Counted from the stretch's first letter, positions 20,343 to 30,014 are shown. The stretch: DNA of 64,000 nt from Anaerolineae bacterium (GCA_016926875.1 JAFGNU010000073.1:62001-126000), one strand, 5' to 3'. Program-made: numbers and translations. The notes: generated by a model not told the origin, from the sequence alone.

Positions 20343-20351
20343 TGGTATAAT
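20343..20351 (+). promoter_or_regulatory. Extended -10 promoter for fabF-fabH
   Basis: TGG followed by TATAAT at 20346-20351 makes an extended -10 (TGnTATAAT). The -35 position is weak, which extended -10 promoters tolerate. It lies 98 bp before the GTG start of fabF. Confidence 0.55.
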
Positions 20352-20449
20352 CACCCATTACCTGTTATTTAAGGTAACCCTGACCAGTACGTTTTAATGC
20401 GCTGCCGGTTCTGGCAGTGATACCATACAATCTGACCGGAGGAAAAGCA

Positions 20450-21700
20450 GTGGACCCTAAACGTGTTGTTGTCACCGGGCTGGGCATTCTCAGTCCCATC
20501 GGCAACTCACCCGCCGACGCATGGCATAACGCCGCCAACGGTATATCCGGTGCGGTGCATATTCCTAAGTTTGAAGAACTTGGCCTGAAGGTTACTTTTG
20601 GCGCAACGGTAAAAAACTTTGATCCTGAAGACTACCTGCCGCGCCGAGATCTGCGCCGCACCGATCCTGTTACGCAAATGGCGATGTATACCAGCCAGCA
20701 GGCTATCGAAGACGCCCGGCTGGTGATCACCGACGACAATCGTCACCGCATCGGCGCATTGATAGGCACAGGCATCGGCGGCATTCAAACCCTGTTCGAC
20801 GGCATCGTCACTTTTTTGGAAAAAGGCCATGCCAGTATCAGCCCGCTGCTTCTCCCCATGATGCTGCCCGACAGCCCGGTTGGCAAAGTCGCCATCGAAC
20901 ACGGCTTGCGCGGGCCTAACATGTCGATCTCGACCGCCTGCGCCACCGGCAACAACAGCATCGGTGAAGCCTACAAAATCATCCGGCGGGGTGACGCCGA
21001 CGTGATGCTGGCCGGGAGCGCTGAAGCAGCCCTGATCGAGATCACCGTCGCCAGCCTGTCAAACATGCACGCCATTTCGCGCCGCAACGATGAACCGGCC
21101 AAGGCATCACGCCCGTTTTCGGCAGACCGCGACGGATTCGTCGTGGCCGAAGGCGCCGCCGTCCTGATCCTGGAAGAACTCGAACACGCCAAAGCGCGCG
21201 GCGCGCGTATCTATGCCGAGGTGACCGGGTATGGCAGCACATGTGATGCATTCCACATCACCGCCCCGCTCGAAAACGGCGAAGGCGCGCAAGACGCCAT
21301 GCGCCTGGCCCTGCAAAGCGCCGGGCTGCAACCCGAAGACATCGACTATATCAACGCGCACGGCACCAGCACCGAGCTGAACGACGTCAGCGAAACACGC
21401 GCGATCAAGGGCGTCTTTGGCGACGCGGCTTACTCCGTGGTGATCAGCTCAACCAAGTCGGTCACCGGGCACCTGATGGGCGCAGCGGGCAGCGTCGAGG
21501 CGGTGCTGACGGTCAAGGCTATCGACGAGCAGTTCATCCCACCAACCATTAACCTGAACGTGCCCGATCCAGACTGTGACCTGAACTACACGCCTAACAT
21601 AGGCGTTCCAGCCAATATAACGCACGCCATGAGTAACTCGTTTGGCTTTGGCGGGCACAACGCGGTGCTGATCTTTAGCAAATATGATGGGCATGACTAA
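20450..21700 (+). CDS. fabF: 3-Oxoacyl-ACP synthase II
   Basis: Elongates acyl-ACP with malonyl-ACP in fatty-acid synthesis. The 416-residue condensing enzyme has the Cys-His-His triad: Cys164 in STACATG, His304 in INAHGTST, and His341 in KSVTGHLMGAAG. The start is the GTG at 20450, because GGAGG lies just upstream and the product then begins with the family-like VDPKRVVVTGLGILSPIGN. An earlier ATG at 20417 would add 11 odd residues. The next gene, fabH, starts inside the last 17 bp of this one, so they form an operon. Confidence 0.95.
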   Translation: MDPKRVVVTGLGILSPIGNSPADAWHNAANGISGAVHIPKFEELGLKVTFGATVKNFDPEDYLPRRDLRRTDPVTQMAMYTSQQAIEDARLVITDDNRHRIGALIGTGIGGIQTLFDGIVTFLEKGHASISPLLLPMMLPDSPVGKVAIEHGLRGPNMSISTACATGNNSIGEAYKIIRRGDADVMLAGSAEAALIEITVASLSNMHAISRRNDEPAKASRPFSADRDGFVVAEGAAVLILEELEHAKARGARIYAEVTGYGSTCDAFHITAPLENGEGAQDAMRLALQSAGLQPEDIDYINAHGTSTELNDVSETRAIKGVFGDAAYSVVISSTKSVTGHLMGAAGSVEAVLTVKAIDEQFIPPTINLNVPDPDCDLNYTPNIGVPANITHAMSNSFGFGGHNAVLIFSKYDGHD

Positions 21701-22952
21701 TCACCAGGGGCGTTCGCGCCGTTTATATCCAAGCCGTATCATCCGGGCAGCCAGGCCGCGCCCGCTGCGCTACGCGCATGTGATCGGCTGGGGCATGGAA
21801 GTGCCGTCTGAGGTGCTGTCCAATTTTGATCTGGAAGCGATCGTGGACACCAACGACGAGTGGATCGTGACCCGCACCGGCGTCAAAGAACGGCGTATCG
21901 CCGAACAGCGCGAAACCACTACCAGCCTGGCCACCCGCGCCGCCCAAAAAGCGCTGGATATTGCGGATGTGCTGCCCAGCGAGATCGACCTGATCATTGT
22001 CGCTACTGCCACGCCGGAGCATATTTTCCCCAGCACAGCCAGCATGGTCCAGGATTTCCTGGGCGCGAGCAACGCAGGCGCATGCGATCTCAGCGCCGCC
22101 TGCACCGGTTTTATCTACGCGCTGGACATGGCAGCCAACAAGATACGCACCGGTGACATCAACAACGCGATTGTGATCGGTGCGGAAACGCTCAGCCGCG
22201 TGATGAACTGGAGCGACCGGGGTACGTGCATCCTGTTTGGTGACGGCGCGGGCGCAGTTGTGCTCCAGGGCAGCGACGTCCCCGGCGGCATCCTGAACAG
22301 CGTGCTGCGCTCGGACGGCTCCGGCTGGGACCTGCTCACCCTGCCAACGGTCGGCAGCCGTGACACCTACCTGGAAGACGGCTCGCACGAGATGCACCGT
22401 ATTTACATGGATGGCAAAGGCGTCTATCGCTTCGCCACGCGCGTGATCGGTGACAGTCTTAGGCAAGCCCTGGACCAGATCGACCTGACGCCGGACCAGC
22501 TAAACCTTGTCATCCCACACCAGGCTAACCAGCGTATCATCAATTACGCAGCCAAATCGCTGAAAATTCCGGAAGAGAAGGTGTATAGCAACGTCGCGCG
22601 CTTCGGCAACACCTCCGCCGCGTCGATTGCCATCGCGCTGGCCGAAGCAGCCGACAGCGAACGGATCAAGCCGGGCGACCTGCTGGGATTGGTCGGTTTT
22701 GGGGGCGGCCTGACATGGGGCGCCATGGTCCTTGAATGGTCGGCGCTGCCGTCTACCCGGCCCACCTACTCGCTGACCTGGGGACGCCGCCAGGGGCAGT
22801 ACGCGATGGCCGGGCTGCGCCGCCCGGTGGTCCGCTGGTGGCGGCGGCTGATGCTGCTCTCCCCGACAACCTGGGTTGCAGCGCTGATGCGACGGCTGTC
22901 CCGGCGCCACCGGAACCCGTCAACCTATCCATCCGACGGCGAACACGACTAG
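21684..22952 (+). CDS. fabH: 3-Oxoacyl-ACP synthase III with C-terminal extension
   Basis: Starts fatty-acid chains by joining an acyl-CoA to malonyl-ACP. In the 422-residue frame the triad is Cys140 (SAACTGF), His279 (IPHQANQRI) and Asn309 (FGNTSAAS). The core resembles a ~320-residue FabH, but it has two extras. About 30 basic residues stand before the first strand (RYAHVIGWGMEVPSEVL). A ~70-residue tail beyond residue 352 is rich in Arg, Trp and hydrophobics (for example RRPVVRWWRRLMLLS). Three close ATGs (21684, 21687, 21693) are possible and no ribosome site decides among them. It overlaps fabF by 17 bp. Confidence 0.9.
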   Translation: MMGMTNHQGRSRRLYPSRIIRAARPRPLRYAHVIGWGMEVPSEVLSNFDLEAIVDTNDEWIVTRTGVKERRIAEQRETTTSLATRAAQKALDIADVLPSEIDLIIVATATPEHIFPSTASMVQDFLGASNAGACDLSAACTGFIYALDMAANKIRTGDINNAIVIGAETLSRVMNWSDRGTCILFGDGAGAVVLQGSDVPGGILNSVLRSDGSGWDLLTLPTVGSRDTYLEDGSHEMHRIYMDGKGVYRFATRVIGDSLRQALDQIDLTPDQLNLVIPHQANQRIINYAAKSLKIPEEKVYSNVARFGNTSAASIAIALAEAADSERIKPGDLLGLVGFGGGLTWGAMVLEWSALPSTRPTYSLTWGRRQGQYAMAGLRRPVVRWWRRLMLLSPTTWVAALMRRLSRRHRNPSTYPSDGEHD

Positions 22953-22986
22953 CCGGGCCGTTTACCCTGCTTCCACCAAAAACACA

Positions 22987-23023
22987 GGGCGATCACGAAT
23001 CCACATGATCGCCCTTTCGTTTT
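22987..23023. terminator. Intrinsic terminator after fabH
   Basis: Perfect 9-bp stem GGGCGATCA (22987-22995) and TGATCGCCC (23006-23014), followed by TTTCGTTTT. The other strand also has T residues after the stem, so it may serve the convergent zinc-ribbon gene too. Confidence 0.75.
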
Positions 23024-23074
23024 CCGGCAGTCCCTTGGGGCACAATTCAATCAGAAAACCAGCGCAGCGCCACC

Positions 23075-23578
23075 CTAGCCTACCAGGATCACATTGATGT
23101 GGCTGGTATCGATTTTGTTGTAGGTTTTGCACTTGGGACAGCGCACAACAGTCGTCTTCTGATAGCGCAGACCATCCTGCCATTCGTGTTCGCACGAGCC
23201 GCACTGAATCGTATTGATGAAATTGTCATTAATACCGCGTGCCGCCATCTGGAGGCTGAACATATCCGGAACCAGGTTGCATGCCCCTGTCACAGTCGCC
23301 TTGCTCAGGTCTGTCTGCCAGGGCAGCAGCCGTTCCAGGTACAGCCCTTCTTTGTCCATGCCCCAGTTGCCTTCGGACGGCGTTTCGACCACCACGTAAT
23401 ACAGCGGCTGCGTGACGGTTTTGGTCTTCAAAAAAGCGCGCGCCGATTCAGCGTCCGTGCCTTTATAGACTTCGTAGGTGTTATTGCCGCGCTTGGTCTT
23501 GCTAACAAACTTCGGTTTCTTGCCGGACGAACCGCCGCCCGACTGTCCACCACCAAAGATTTTCCTCAAAAAACCCAT
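23075..23578 (-). CDS. Zinc-ribbon protein of unknown function
   Basis: A 167-residue soluble protein that I do not recognise. Its basic, Gly/Ser-rich N-terminus (MGFLRKIFGGGQSGGGSSGK) is followed by a mixed alpha/beta region (about 25-115). A C-terminal zinc ribbon formed by CGSC and CPKC, about 20 residues apart (about 125-155), ends the protein. The start at 23578 is preceded by GGGAGG with a 7-bp gap; a TTG two codons earlier is less likely. The convergent neighbour is fabH; tyrS lies upstream in the same direction after 122 bp. The zinc ribbon could bind nucleic acid or protein; no pathway link is visible. Confidence 0.7.
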   Translation of the reverse strand: MGFLRKIFGGGQSGGGSSGKKPKFVSKTKRGNNTYEVYKGTDAESARAFLKTKTVTQPLYYVVVETPSEGNWGMDKEGLYLERLLPWQTDLSKATVTGACNLVPDMFSLQMAARGINDNFINTIQCGSCEHEWQDGLRYQKTTVVRCPKCKTYNKIDTSHINVILVG

Positions 23579-23700
23579 TAACAAACCTCCCTTTACTATA
23601 GCGGTGTGTGTTGGCGCAATCGCCGGTTCAGGGCAGTACGCTGCACATGCGCAGTCCTTCTGCCGCCTAGAACCAGATCATTCTAACACTATTTAGCGTA

Positions 23701-24924
23701 TTACGCAGGAACCACGCGCACGAATTTACGCTTACCAACCTGTAACACAACCGGCAGGTCATCCGGCAAAAGGATCGCGTCAAAGTCGGCTATCTTGTCG
23801 CCGTTCAACCGCACGCCGCCGCCCTTGATCTGGCGCTTGGCATCGCCCTTGCTGGATGTCAGCCCGGCACCGGTCAGGATGTCCACCACGCGCGCTTCGC
23901 TCACGATAGCATATTCGGGCATCTCGTCCGGCAGCTCGCCGCGCTGGTGCACCTGCGCAAAATGCGCCGCGCCCTGCTCCGCGCCATCCTGGCCATAAAA
24001 TGTGCGCGTGATCTCATACGCCAGCGCCTTTTTGACCGCCATTGGGTCGCTTTGCATCTGCGCGTCGAGTTCATCCAACTGCGCCGCGTTCCAGCCGAGC
24101 AGCAGTTTATGGTACACGTGCATCGCCTTATCCGGCACGCTCATCACCTTGCCGTACATATCTTCGGACGTGGTCATCAGCGGGATATCGTTGCCCAGGC
24201 TCTTGCTCATTTTTACTTCGCCGTCGGTGCCGGGCAGGCTCTCACCCATAATGATCGCTACCAGCGGCGGCATACCAAGCGCCTGTTGGAGCTTGCGACC
24301 AGCCACCAGGATATTGAACAACTGGTCCTGCCCGCCAACCTGCACGTCGGATTGCTGCGCGTAGGCATCATACGCCTGCATCAGCGAGTAAAACATCTCG
24401 TGCAAGTAGATCGGCTCGCCTGCGTCCAGGCGCCTGGCGAAATTCTCGCGCGTGAGGAACTGCTGCACGGTGAAGTTCTGCGCCAGCCGGATGATGTCGC
24501 GGAAGTCCAGGTCCGCCAGCCATTCATCATTGCGGCGCACGCGCGTACGCGCCGGGTCCAGAATCTTGAATGCCTGTGCCTGGTAGGTGCGCGCATTTTC
24601 TTCGACCTGTTCGGGCGTGATCTGCTCGCGCGCCTTGTCCACGTCCGACGGGTCACCGATCAGGCTGGTGAACGTCCCGATCAGGAACGTCACATCGTGC
24701 CCAAACTCTTGAAACTGGCGCAGTTTGCGCATCGAAATCGTGTGGCCCAGGTGCAGGTCGGGCTTGCGCGGATCATAGCCGCAATACACCCGCAAAGGCC
24801 GTTTCTCTTTTTCGGCCTGGATCAGGCGTTCGCGCAGTTCCCTGGTCATGTTTTCCCTGGTCTGGGGATCGCCGTATTCGGCCCCTGACATCAAGACTTC
24901 GACCTGCTCATCGATGTTTGCCAT
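23701..24924 (-). CDS. tyrS: Tyrosyl-tRNA synthetase
   Basis: Charges tRNA-Tyr with tyrosine. The 407-residue product has class I signatures: HLGH in YDPRKPDLHLGHTIS (the HIGH site) and KMSKS in GEVKMSKSLGND. The C-terminal S4 RNA-binding domain contains DAKRQIKGGGVRLNGDKI. The start is the ATG at 24924 (MANIDEQVEVL), preceded by GGAAGGAAG. The open frame continues upstream to 25050 but the added 42 residues are unlike the family. It is divergent from alaS, with an approximately 200-bp shared upstream region that holds the alaS promoter. Confidence 0.96.
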   Translation of the reverse strand: MANIDEQVEVLMSGAEYGDPQTRENMTRELRERLIQAEKEKRPLRVYCGYDPRKPDLHLGHTISMRKLRQFQEFGHDVTFLIGTFTSLIGDPSDVDKAREQITPEQVEENARTYQAQAFKILDPARTRVRRNDEWLADLDFRDIIRLAQNFTVQQFLTRENFARRLDAGEPIYLHEMFYSLMQAYDAYAQQSDVQVGGQDQLFNILVAGRKLQQALGMPPLVAIIMGESLPGTDGEVKMSKSLGNDIPLMTTSEDMYGKVMSVPDKAMHVYHKLLLGWNAAQLDELDAQMQSDPMAVKKALAYEITRTFYGQDGAEQGAAHFAQVHQRGELPDEMPEYAIVSEARVVDILTGAGLTSSKGDAKRQIKGGGVRLNGDKIADFDAILLPDDLPVVLQVGKRKFVRVVPA

Positions 24925-25043
24925 GAGATATACTTCCTTCCACAAGTACGCGGCTATGAACAACGATGCATTATCATACCACAGCCCTTGCCGCCGATCA
25001 TTGGTCAGTCCGACGAGAAGCCGGGGAAGGCAGGGCTTTGCCA

Positions 25044-25072
25044 TTGTCAAGCCGCCTGCCCTTCACTATAAT
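25044..25072 (+). promoter_or_regulatory. Sigma-70-type promoter for alaS
   Basis: TTGTCA at 25044-25049, a 17-bp spacer, and a perfect TATAAT at 25067-25072, giving a predicted start near 25079, about 45 bp before the alaS ATG. This is the best-formed promoter in the window. Confidence 0.75.
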
Positions 25073-25122
25073 CGCGTCACTTGGCATGGCAACTGAACGC
25101 GAACACAAGAAAGACATACAGC

Positions 25123-27825
25123 ATGAAAAAAATGACCAGCGCTGAAGTGCGCGAGGCGTACCTGGACTTTTTTGAAGAAATGAACCACAAACGGGTGGCG
25201 TCCTCGTCGCTTGTGCCCGGCAATGACCCGACCCTGCTGTTTACCAACGCGGGCATGGTCCAGTTTAAGGACGTGTTCCTGGGGTTGGACAAGCGCGACT
25301 ATTCGCGCGCCACCACCTCGCAGAAGTGTATGCGCGTCAGCGGCAAGCACAACGACCTGGAAAACGTCGGCCCATCGCCCCGTCACCACACCTTTTTTGA
25401 GATGCTCGGCAACTTCAGCTTTGGCGACTACTTCAAGCGCGGCGCGATCCGCTTCGCCTATGACCTGCTGACCAAAGTCTACGACATGCCGCTCGATCAC
25501 CTGCTGTTCACGGTGCACGATTCCGACGACGAAGCCTGGAACATCTGGGCAGACGAGATCGGTGTGCCGGAAGAACGCATCCTGCGCATGAGCGACGCAA
25601 CCAATTTCTGGCAGATGGCCGACGTCGGACCGTGTGGTCCCACCAGCGAAATCCACTGGGACTGGGGGCCGGACGCGTGCACCTGCGGCATCGGCGCCGA
25701 GCCACATCTGCACCTGGATAACGGCTGTGATCGCTACGTGGAACTTTGGAACCTGGTGTTTATGCAGTTCCAGCAGTTCGAGGACGGCCACCGCGAGCCG
25801 CTGCCCGCGACCGGCGTTGACACCGGCGCAGGGCTGGAGCGTATCGTCAGCGTGCTGCAAAACGCGCGCGCCAACTATGAAACCGACCTGTTCATGCCGA
25901 TTATTCAGCGGGTGCAGGAACTCACCGGTGACAGCGATACCGAGCGCGACGCGAACATTGTGCCCTACCGTGTCATTGCGGATCATATGCGCGCGGCCAC
26001 GTTCCTGATCGCGGACGGCGTGCGCCCCGGCGCGACCGGGCGCGACTACGTCTGCCGCATGGTCATCCGGCGGGCGGTGCGCTACGCGACCAAGCTCGGC
26101 TTTGAGGAGCCGTTCCTGGCCGACGTGGCCGACACCGTGATCGACACCATGCACGATCACTACACCGAACTGGACGATCACCGCGCCGCCATTCGCCGCG
26201 CCATCACCAATGAAGAGGTGCGTTTCCGCCGCGCGATGGATAACGCCCTGGCCGAACTGGATGACATGCTGGCCGATTTAGCGACGGGCGGCGAACTGCC
26301 CGGTGTTCAAGCCTTCCGCCTGCATTCCGAGAAGGGCTTGCCGCTGGAAATCACGCGCGACATCGCCCGCGAGCGCGGCTACAGCGTCGATGAGGCGGGC
26401 TTCCGCGCGGCGCAAAAACATCACGAGGCCGTCAGCCGGGGCACAAGCGGCGGCGCGTTCGGCACGATTGACATGGGCGAAGCCTACCAGGTCGCGCTGA
26501 ACACTCTGCGCGAACAAGGCGCTGCCCAGGATGGCGTCGAGCAGGACCAGTACGGCCCACTGAGCCAGGAGACGCGGCTGCTGGCGCTGCTGCACGAGGG
26601 GGACATGGTCGAGCGCGCCAGCGTGGGCGACCGCGTCGAGGTGGTGTTGGACCGCACGCCGTTTTACGTTGAATCCGGCGGGCAGGTCAGCGATACGGGC
26701 GTGATCGCGGGCGATGACTGGATGATCGACATCGAAGACGCGCGCCAGCCCATCGGCGGCCTGATCGTCCATATTGGCGAGGTGGTCGAGGGCCAGCCGA
26801 CCGTCGGCGCTGGCTGTACCGCGACGGTAGATGGCGAGCGACGGCTGGACATCCAGCGCAACCACACGGCCACCCACCTGCTGCACGCCCAATTACGCGC
26901 CGTGCTGGGTACACACGTCCAGCAGCGCGGCTCGCTGGTCGCCCCGGACCGGCTGCGCTTCGACTTCAGCCACGACCAGCCGATCACCGCCGACGAACTC
27001 GATACCATCACGCACAACATCAACGAGGCGATCCTGGCCGATATGCCCGTTGTGCCGGTCTGGAAAGACCTGGATACCGCCCGCTCCGAAGGCGCGATGG
27101 CGCTCTTTGGCGAAAAATACGGCGACCGCGTGCGGACCATCAACATTTTGCAAGATAACGACGCGCGCTACAGCTACGAGCTGTGCGGCGGCAACCACGT
27201 CGAGCACACCGGCATAATCGGCCCGTTTGTCATCACGTCCGAGGGCAGCGTTGCCCAGGGCATCCGCCGGATCGAGGCGCTGACCGGTCACGCCGCCGAA
27301 GCGTATATCCGCCGCAGCCTGAAGCGCCTGGATCACGCGGCGGGACTGCTCGGCGCAACAGCAGACGCGCTGCCGGGCCGGATCAGGGCGCTGCAAGACG
27401 ACTTCAAAACGCAGCAGCATGAAAACGCCCGCCTGCGCCGCCGGATCGCGCTGCTGGAATTTAACGACCTGCTGGCCGACACGCAGCAGATCGGGGAAGC
27501 GTCCGTGCTGGTCGCCAGCGTCGAATCCACCACCACCGACACGCTGCGCGAGATGACCGACTGGTTCCGCGACCGGGTAGACTCCGGCGTGGTAGTGCTG
27601 GGCATGGTGGCCGACAACGGCAAACCGCAGTTGGTCGCCGCCGTGACCCAAGACCTGACCGGGCGCGTTCACGCGGGCAAGATCATCAAGGCCGCCGCCG
27701 GGATCATGGGCGGTGGGGGCGGAGGCCGTCCCGATATGGCCCAGGCGGGCGGCAAAGACCCGGATAAATTGGACGACGCCCTGCAACACGCCGTTGATTT
27801 GATCGTGGACGCCCTGCGCGCGTAA
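25123..27825 (+). CDS. alaS: Alanyl-tRNA synthetase
   Basis: Charges tRNA-Ala and edits mischarged Ser/Gly. The 900-residue product starts MKKMTSAEVREAYLDFFEEM. Class II catalytic motifs are present, including RYCT-like QKCMRVSGKHNDLENVG and DTGAGLERI. The editing domain has the zinc-binding HTATHLLHAQL and CGGNHVEHTG. The C-terminal DHHA1 domain includes GGGGGGRPDMAQAGG (about 865). The start at 25123 lies 45 bp after the promoter's predicted start; an in-frame TTG at 25081 is too near that start to be translated. Its length is slightly above the usual 870-880 residues. Confidence 0.97.
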   Translation: MKKMTSAEVREAYLDFFEEMNHKRVASSSLVPGNDPTLLFTNAGMVQFKDVFLGLDKRDYSRATTSQKCMRVSGKHNDLENVGPSPRHHTFFEMLGNFSFGDYFKRGAIRFAYDLLTKVYDMPLDHLLFTVHDSDDEAWNIWADEIGVPEERILRMSDATNFWQMADVGPCGPTSEIHWDWGPDACTCGIGAEPHLHLDNGCDRYVELWNLVFMQFQQFEDGHREPLPATGVDTGAGLERIVSVLQNARANYETDLFMPIIQRVQELTGDSDTERDANIVPYRVIADHMRAATFLIADGVRPGATGRDYVCRMVIRRAVRYATKLGFEEPFLADVADTVIDTMHDHYTELDDHRAAIRRAITNEEVRFRRAMDNALAELDDMLADLATGGELPGVQAFRLHSEKGLPLEITRDIARERGYSVDEAGFRAAQKHHEAVSRGTSGGAFGTIDMGEAYQVALNTLREQGAAQDGVEQDQYGPLSQETRLLALLHEGDMVERASVGDRVEVVLDRTPFYVESGGQVSDTGVIAGDDWMIDIEDARQPIGGLIVHIGEVVEGQPTVGAGCTATVDGERRLDIQRNHTATHLLHAQLRAVLGTHVQQRGSLVAPDRLRFDFSHDQPITADELDTITHNINEAILADMPVVPVWKDLDTARSEGAMALFGEKYGDRVRTINILQDNDARYSYELCGGNHVEHTGIIGPFVITSEGSVAQGIRRIEALTGHAAEAYIRRSLKRLDHAAGLLGATADALPGRIRALQDDFKTQQHENARLRRRIALLEFNDLLADTQQIGEASVLVASVESTTTDTLREMTDWFRDRVDSGVVVLGMVADNGKPQLVAAVTQDLTGRVHAGKIIKAAAGIMGGGGGGRPDMAQAGGKDPDKLDDALQHAVDLIVDALRA

Positions 27826-27891
27826 TGGGGGGACGTTCATTGTTCATACATGCGGGCGGCCTACCGGGTCGCCCCCGGTCTATTCAATACC

Positions 27892-29430
27892 ATGACATCC
27901 AACCTGCACATCCTCCGGCTTGAACCCTACGACGACGTGGTCTCGATCCGAGACCGGCTGACGTTTGTTGATGCCCGGCGGGTGCTGCTGGTCTGGCCCG
28001 CTGGTGCGCCGGGTCTGCGCCGCAAACTGGACCTGCTGCTGGTCCAACGCCAGGCCGCCCGGCTGGGGATGTGGCTCGCGCTGGTGTGCGCCGATCCAAC
28101 CGTCACGGCCCACGCGCACGACCTGAACATCTCCGTCTTCGACAGCGTAGACACCGCCCGCCGCACCGCCTGGCAGCGCCCGCGCAGCAAGGTATTCACT
28201 GCCCGGCGCGATCCTGCCGCCCGTGCCGAACTGGCCGAGATCGTGGCCGAACAGCGCGAACGTTCGCTGCTGCCCACCGGGCACGCACGGGCGATCCTGC
28301 GCTGGGGGTTGTTCGCCGGAGGGCTGCTGGCGCTGGTGATCGCCTTTTTCCTGGCCGCGCCAAGCGCCACCGTCACGCTCACGCCTGCCAATGATCAGGT
28401 CTACGTGCGCGTGCCCATCGTGGCCGACCCCGACCTGGTTGACATCGACATCGAAAACTACCGGATGCCCGCCGCCGTTGTCTCACTGGAAGCCACCAGC
28501 CATGTTACGGTCCAATCGTCCGGGCGCGAAACGGCGAGCGCATCCCTGGCCCAAGGACTGATCACCGTCACCAACACAACCGATCAGCCCGTTGTGATCC
28601 CGCTCGGCTCTATCGTTACCACCAGCGGCACGTATCCCACCCGCTTTGAAACCCTGATCGAAACCACTATCCCCGCCGGTCCCAATATCACCACCCAGGT
28701 GCCGATCCAGGCGCTCGCGGAGTATTCCGGCGCAGCGGGCAACGTCGATCCCGGCGCGATCAACCGCATCGAGGGCGGGCTGGGTGAGATCATCGCCGTG
28801 ACCAACCCCAACGCGACCTTTGGCGGTGCCGCCCAGGAATACGCCACCGTCACCGCCGACGATCACGCGCGGCTGCTGGTGCTGGGCCGCCAACAGGTGC
28901 TCCAACGCGCGCGCGATACGCTGCTGCACCAGTTGTCCGGCGATCAGTTCCTGGTGCCCGGCTCGGTGGTCATCATCGAAGAACAGCCGGAATGGACGAT
29001 CTACAGCGCGATTGTGGGCGACACTGCCGAAAGCGTCAGCCTGGATTTTCGCGCCCGCGTGCAGGCCGTCGTCGTTGATGAACAGCAGGCGCGGCAGGTG
29101 GCCTATTCCGGCCTGGCGCCCTATATCCAACCCGGCCTCGAAGTCTCGCCGGACGCGCTGCGCTTCACACGCGGCGACATCCAGCAGATCGAACCTAACG
29201 GGCGCGTGATGTTTTTGATGATCGTCGAGGGCGACATTGCTGTCTCGATTGACGAGGACGCCGTCCGTGACCGGGTGGCAGGCGCCAACGTGGGAGAGGC
29301 GATCAGCCGCTTGCAGCGCGAACTGCTGCTTGATCCCGATCATCCCCCGGAGATCGACACCTGGCCCGGCTGGTACAACCGCCTGCCCGTGCTGCCCGTC
29401 CGAATCAGCGTGCGCATCGAGACGCCATGA
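27892..29430 (+). CDS. Baseplate-J/gp47-like membrane protein of unknown role
   Basis: A 512-residue protein with a cytoplasmic N-terminal domain (about 1-135), one membrane span (about 139-156), and a beta-rich outside part. The outer part (about 165-512) includes repeated strands such as SGAAGNVDPGAINRIEGGL and ITVTNTTDQPVVIPLGSIVT, reminiscent of baseplate-J or adhesin-type modules. No phage genes are near, so this is not evidence of a prophage. The chosen ATG at 27892 (MTSNLHILRL) removes 14 unlike residues. Its last 4 bp overlap the start of ruvX, suggesting translational coupling. I would treat the family name as descriptive only. Confidence 0.68.
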   Translation: MTSNLHILRLEPYDDVVSIRDRLTFVDARRVLLVWPAGAPGLRRKLDLLLVQRQAARLGMWLALVCADPTVTAHAHDLNISVFDSVDTARRTAWQRPRSKVFTARRDPAARAELAEIVAEQRERSLLPTGHARAILRWGLFAGGLLALVIAFFLAAPSATVTLTPANDQVYVRVPIVADPDLVDIDIENYRMPAAVVSLEATSHVTVQSSGRETASASLAQGLITVTNTTDQPVVIPLGSIVTTSGTYPTRFETLIETTIPAGPNITTQVPIQALAEYSGAAGNVDPGAINRIEGGLGEIIAVTNPNATFGGAAQEYATVTADDHARLLVLGRQQVLQRARDTLLHQLSGDQFLVPGSVVIIEEQPEWTIYSAIVGDTAESVSLDFRARVQAVVVDEQQARQVAYSGLAPYIQPGLEVSPDALRFTRGDIQQIEPNGRVMFLMIVEGDIAVSIDEDAVRDRVAGANVGEAISRLQRELLLDPDHPPEIDTWPGWYNRLPVLPVRISVRIETP

Positions 29431-29906
29431 CCGCCGCGTCGCCCGTCCCCGGTCGGCTGCTCGGCATCGATCACGGGTTGAAGGTGATCGGCCTGGCCGT
29501 GAGCGATCCCACCGGCCTGCTGGCCCGCCCGCTGCAACTGCTGCACCGAACGTCCAAACAGGCAGACTTCGCCGTCATCAATACTATCCTGACCGAGCAG
29601 GACGCCGCCGCTGTGATCGTGGGCCTGCCGGAGTCTCCGCCGCACATCACCGCCCACACCCAGGCCGACACTGTGCGCCTGTGGGCTTCGCGTCTGGCAA
29701 CAGCGACCCCCGTGCCGGTTTACCTGTGGAACGAGCGCTATTCCTCCCAGGACGCCGAAGACCTGCTGACCGAAGCCGGACGCCCGCGCCCGGAGCGGAT
29801 CGACGCGGTGGCCGCCGCCGTGATCTTGCAGTCGTTTCTGGACGCTCTGCGCGCCGGTGCCCCCTGGCCCGATCCCGTCTCGCCTGCCGACGAGTCCGCG
29901 CCGTAG
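29427..29906 (+). CDS. ruvX: RuvX/YqgF-family putative Holliday-junction resolvase
   Basis: A 159-residue RNase H-like nuclease fold. Family members act in 16S rRNA 5'-end maturation or Holliday-junction resolution. Conserved points: LGIDHGLKVIGLAVSD (residues 11-26) supplies the first acidic site, GLPES the second loop, NERYSSQDAE the usual DER-like Glu, and IDAVAAAVILQSFLD the last Asp. The loop GLPESPPH is shorter than the usual GLPLNMDG type. Its ATG overlaps the stop of the preceding gene by 4 bp, and mltG lies 108 bp downstream behind its own possible promoter. Confidence 0.86.
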   Translation: MTAASPVPGRLLGIDHGLKVIGLAVSDPTGLLARPLQLLHRTSKQADFAVINTILTEQDAAAVIVGLPESPPHITAHTQADTVRLWASRLATATPVPVYLWNERYSSQDAEDLLTEAGRPRPERIDAVAAAVILQSFLDALRAGAPWPDPVSPADESAP

Positions 29907-29962
29907 CCCAATCGCCGCCCGACCGCCCGGCAGCCTGCTTTTCCCCCGGCCCGGTTTGCGCG

Positions 29963-29968
29963 TATAAT
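29963..29968 (+). promoter_or_regulatory. Possible -10 element for mltG
   Basis: TATAAT 47 bp before the mltG ATG. No good -35 is present 17 bp upstream. Confidence 0.4.
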
Positions 29969-30014
29969 CTCGCCTGAGACATGCGATAGTCGACACCTAC
30001 CCGGAGACAACGGT

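Noticed and set aside
24925-25066. T-box leader upstream of tyrS or alaS
   Set aside because: No T-box sequence or specifier loop is seen; alaS starts about 45 bp after a plain promoter, leaving no room for one.
25066-26181. Minus-strand frame of 371 residues opposite alaS
   Set aside because: It is antisense to the well-supported alaS gene and has no recognisable motif.
27892-29430. Prophage remnant suggested by the baseplate-J-like fold
   Set aside because: No integrase, capsid, tail or lysis gene is close by, base composition does not change, and neighbours are housekeeping genes.
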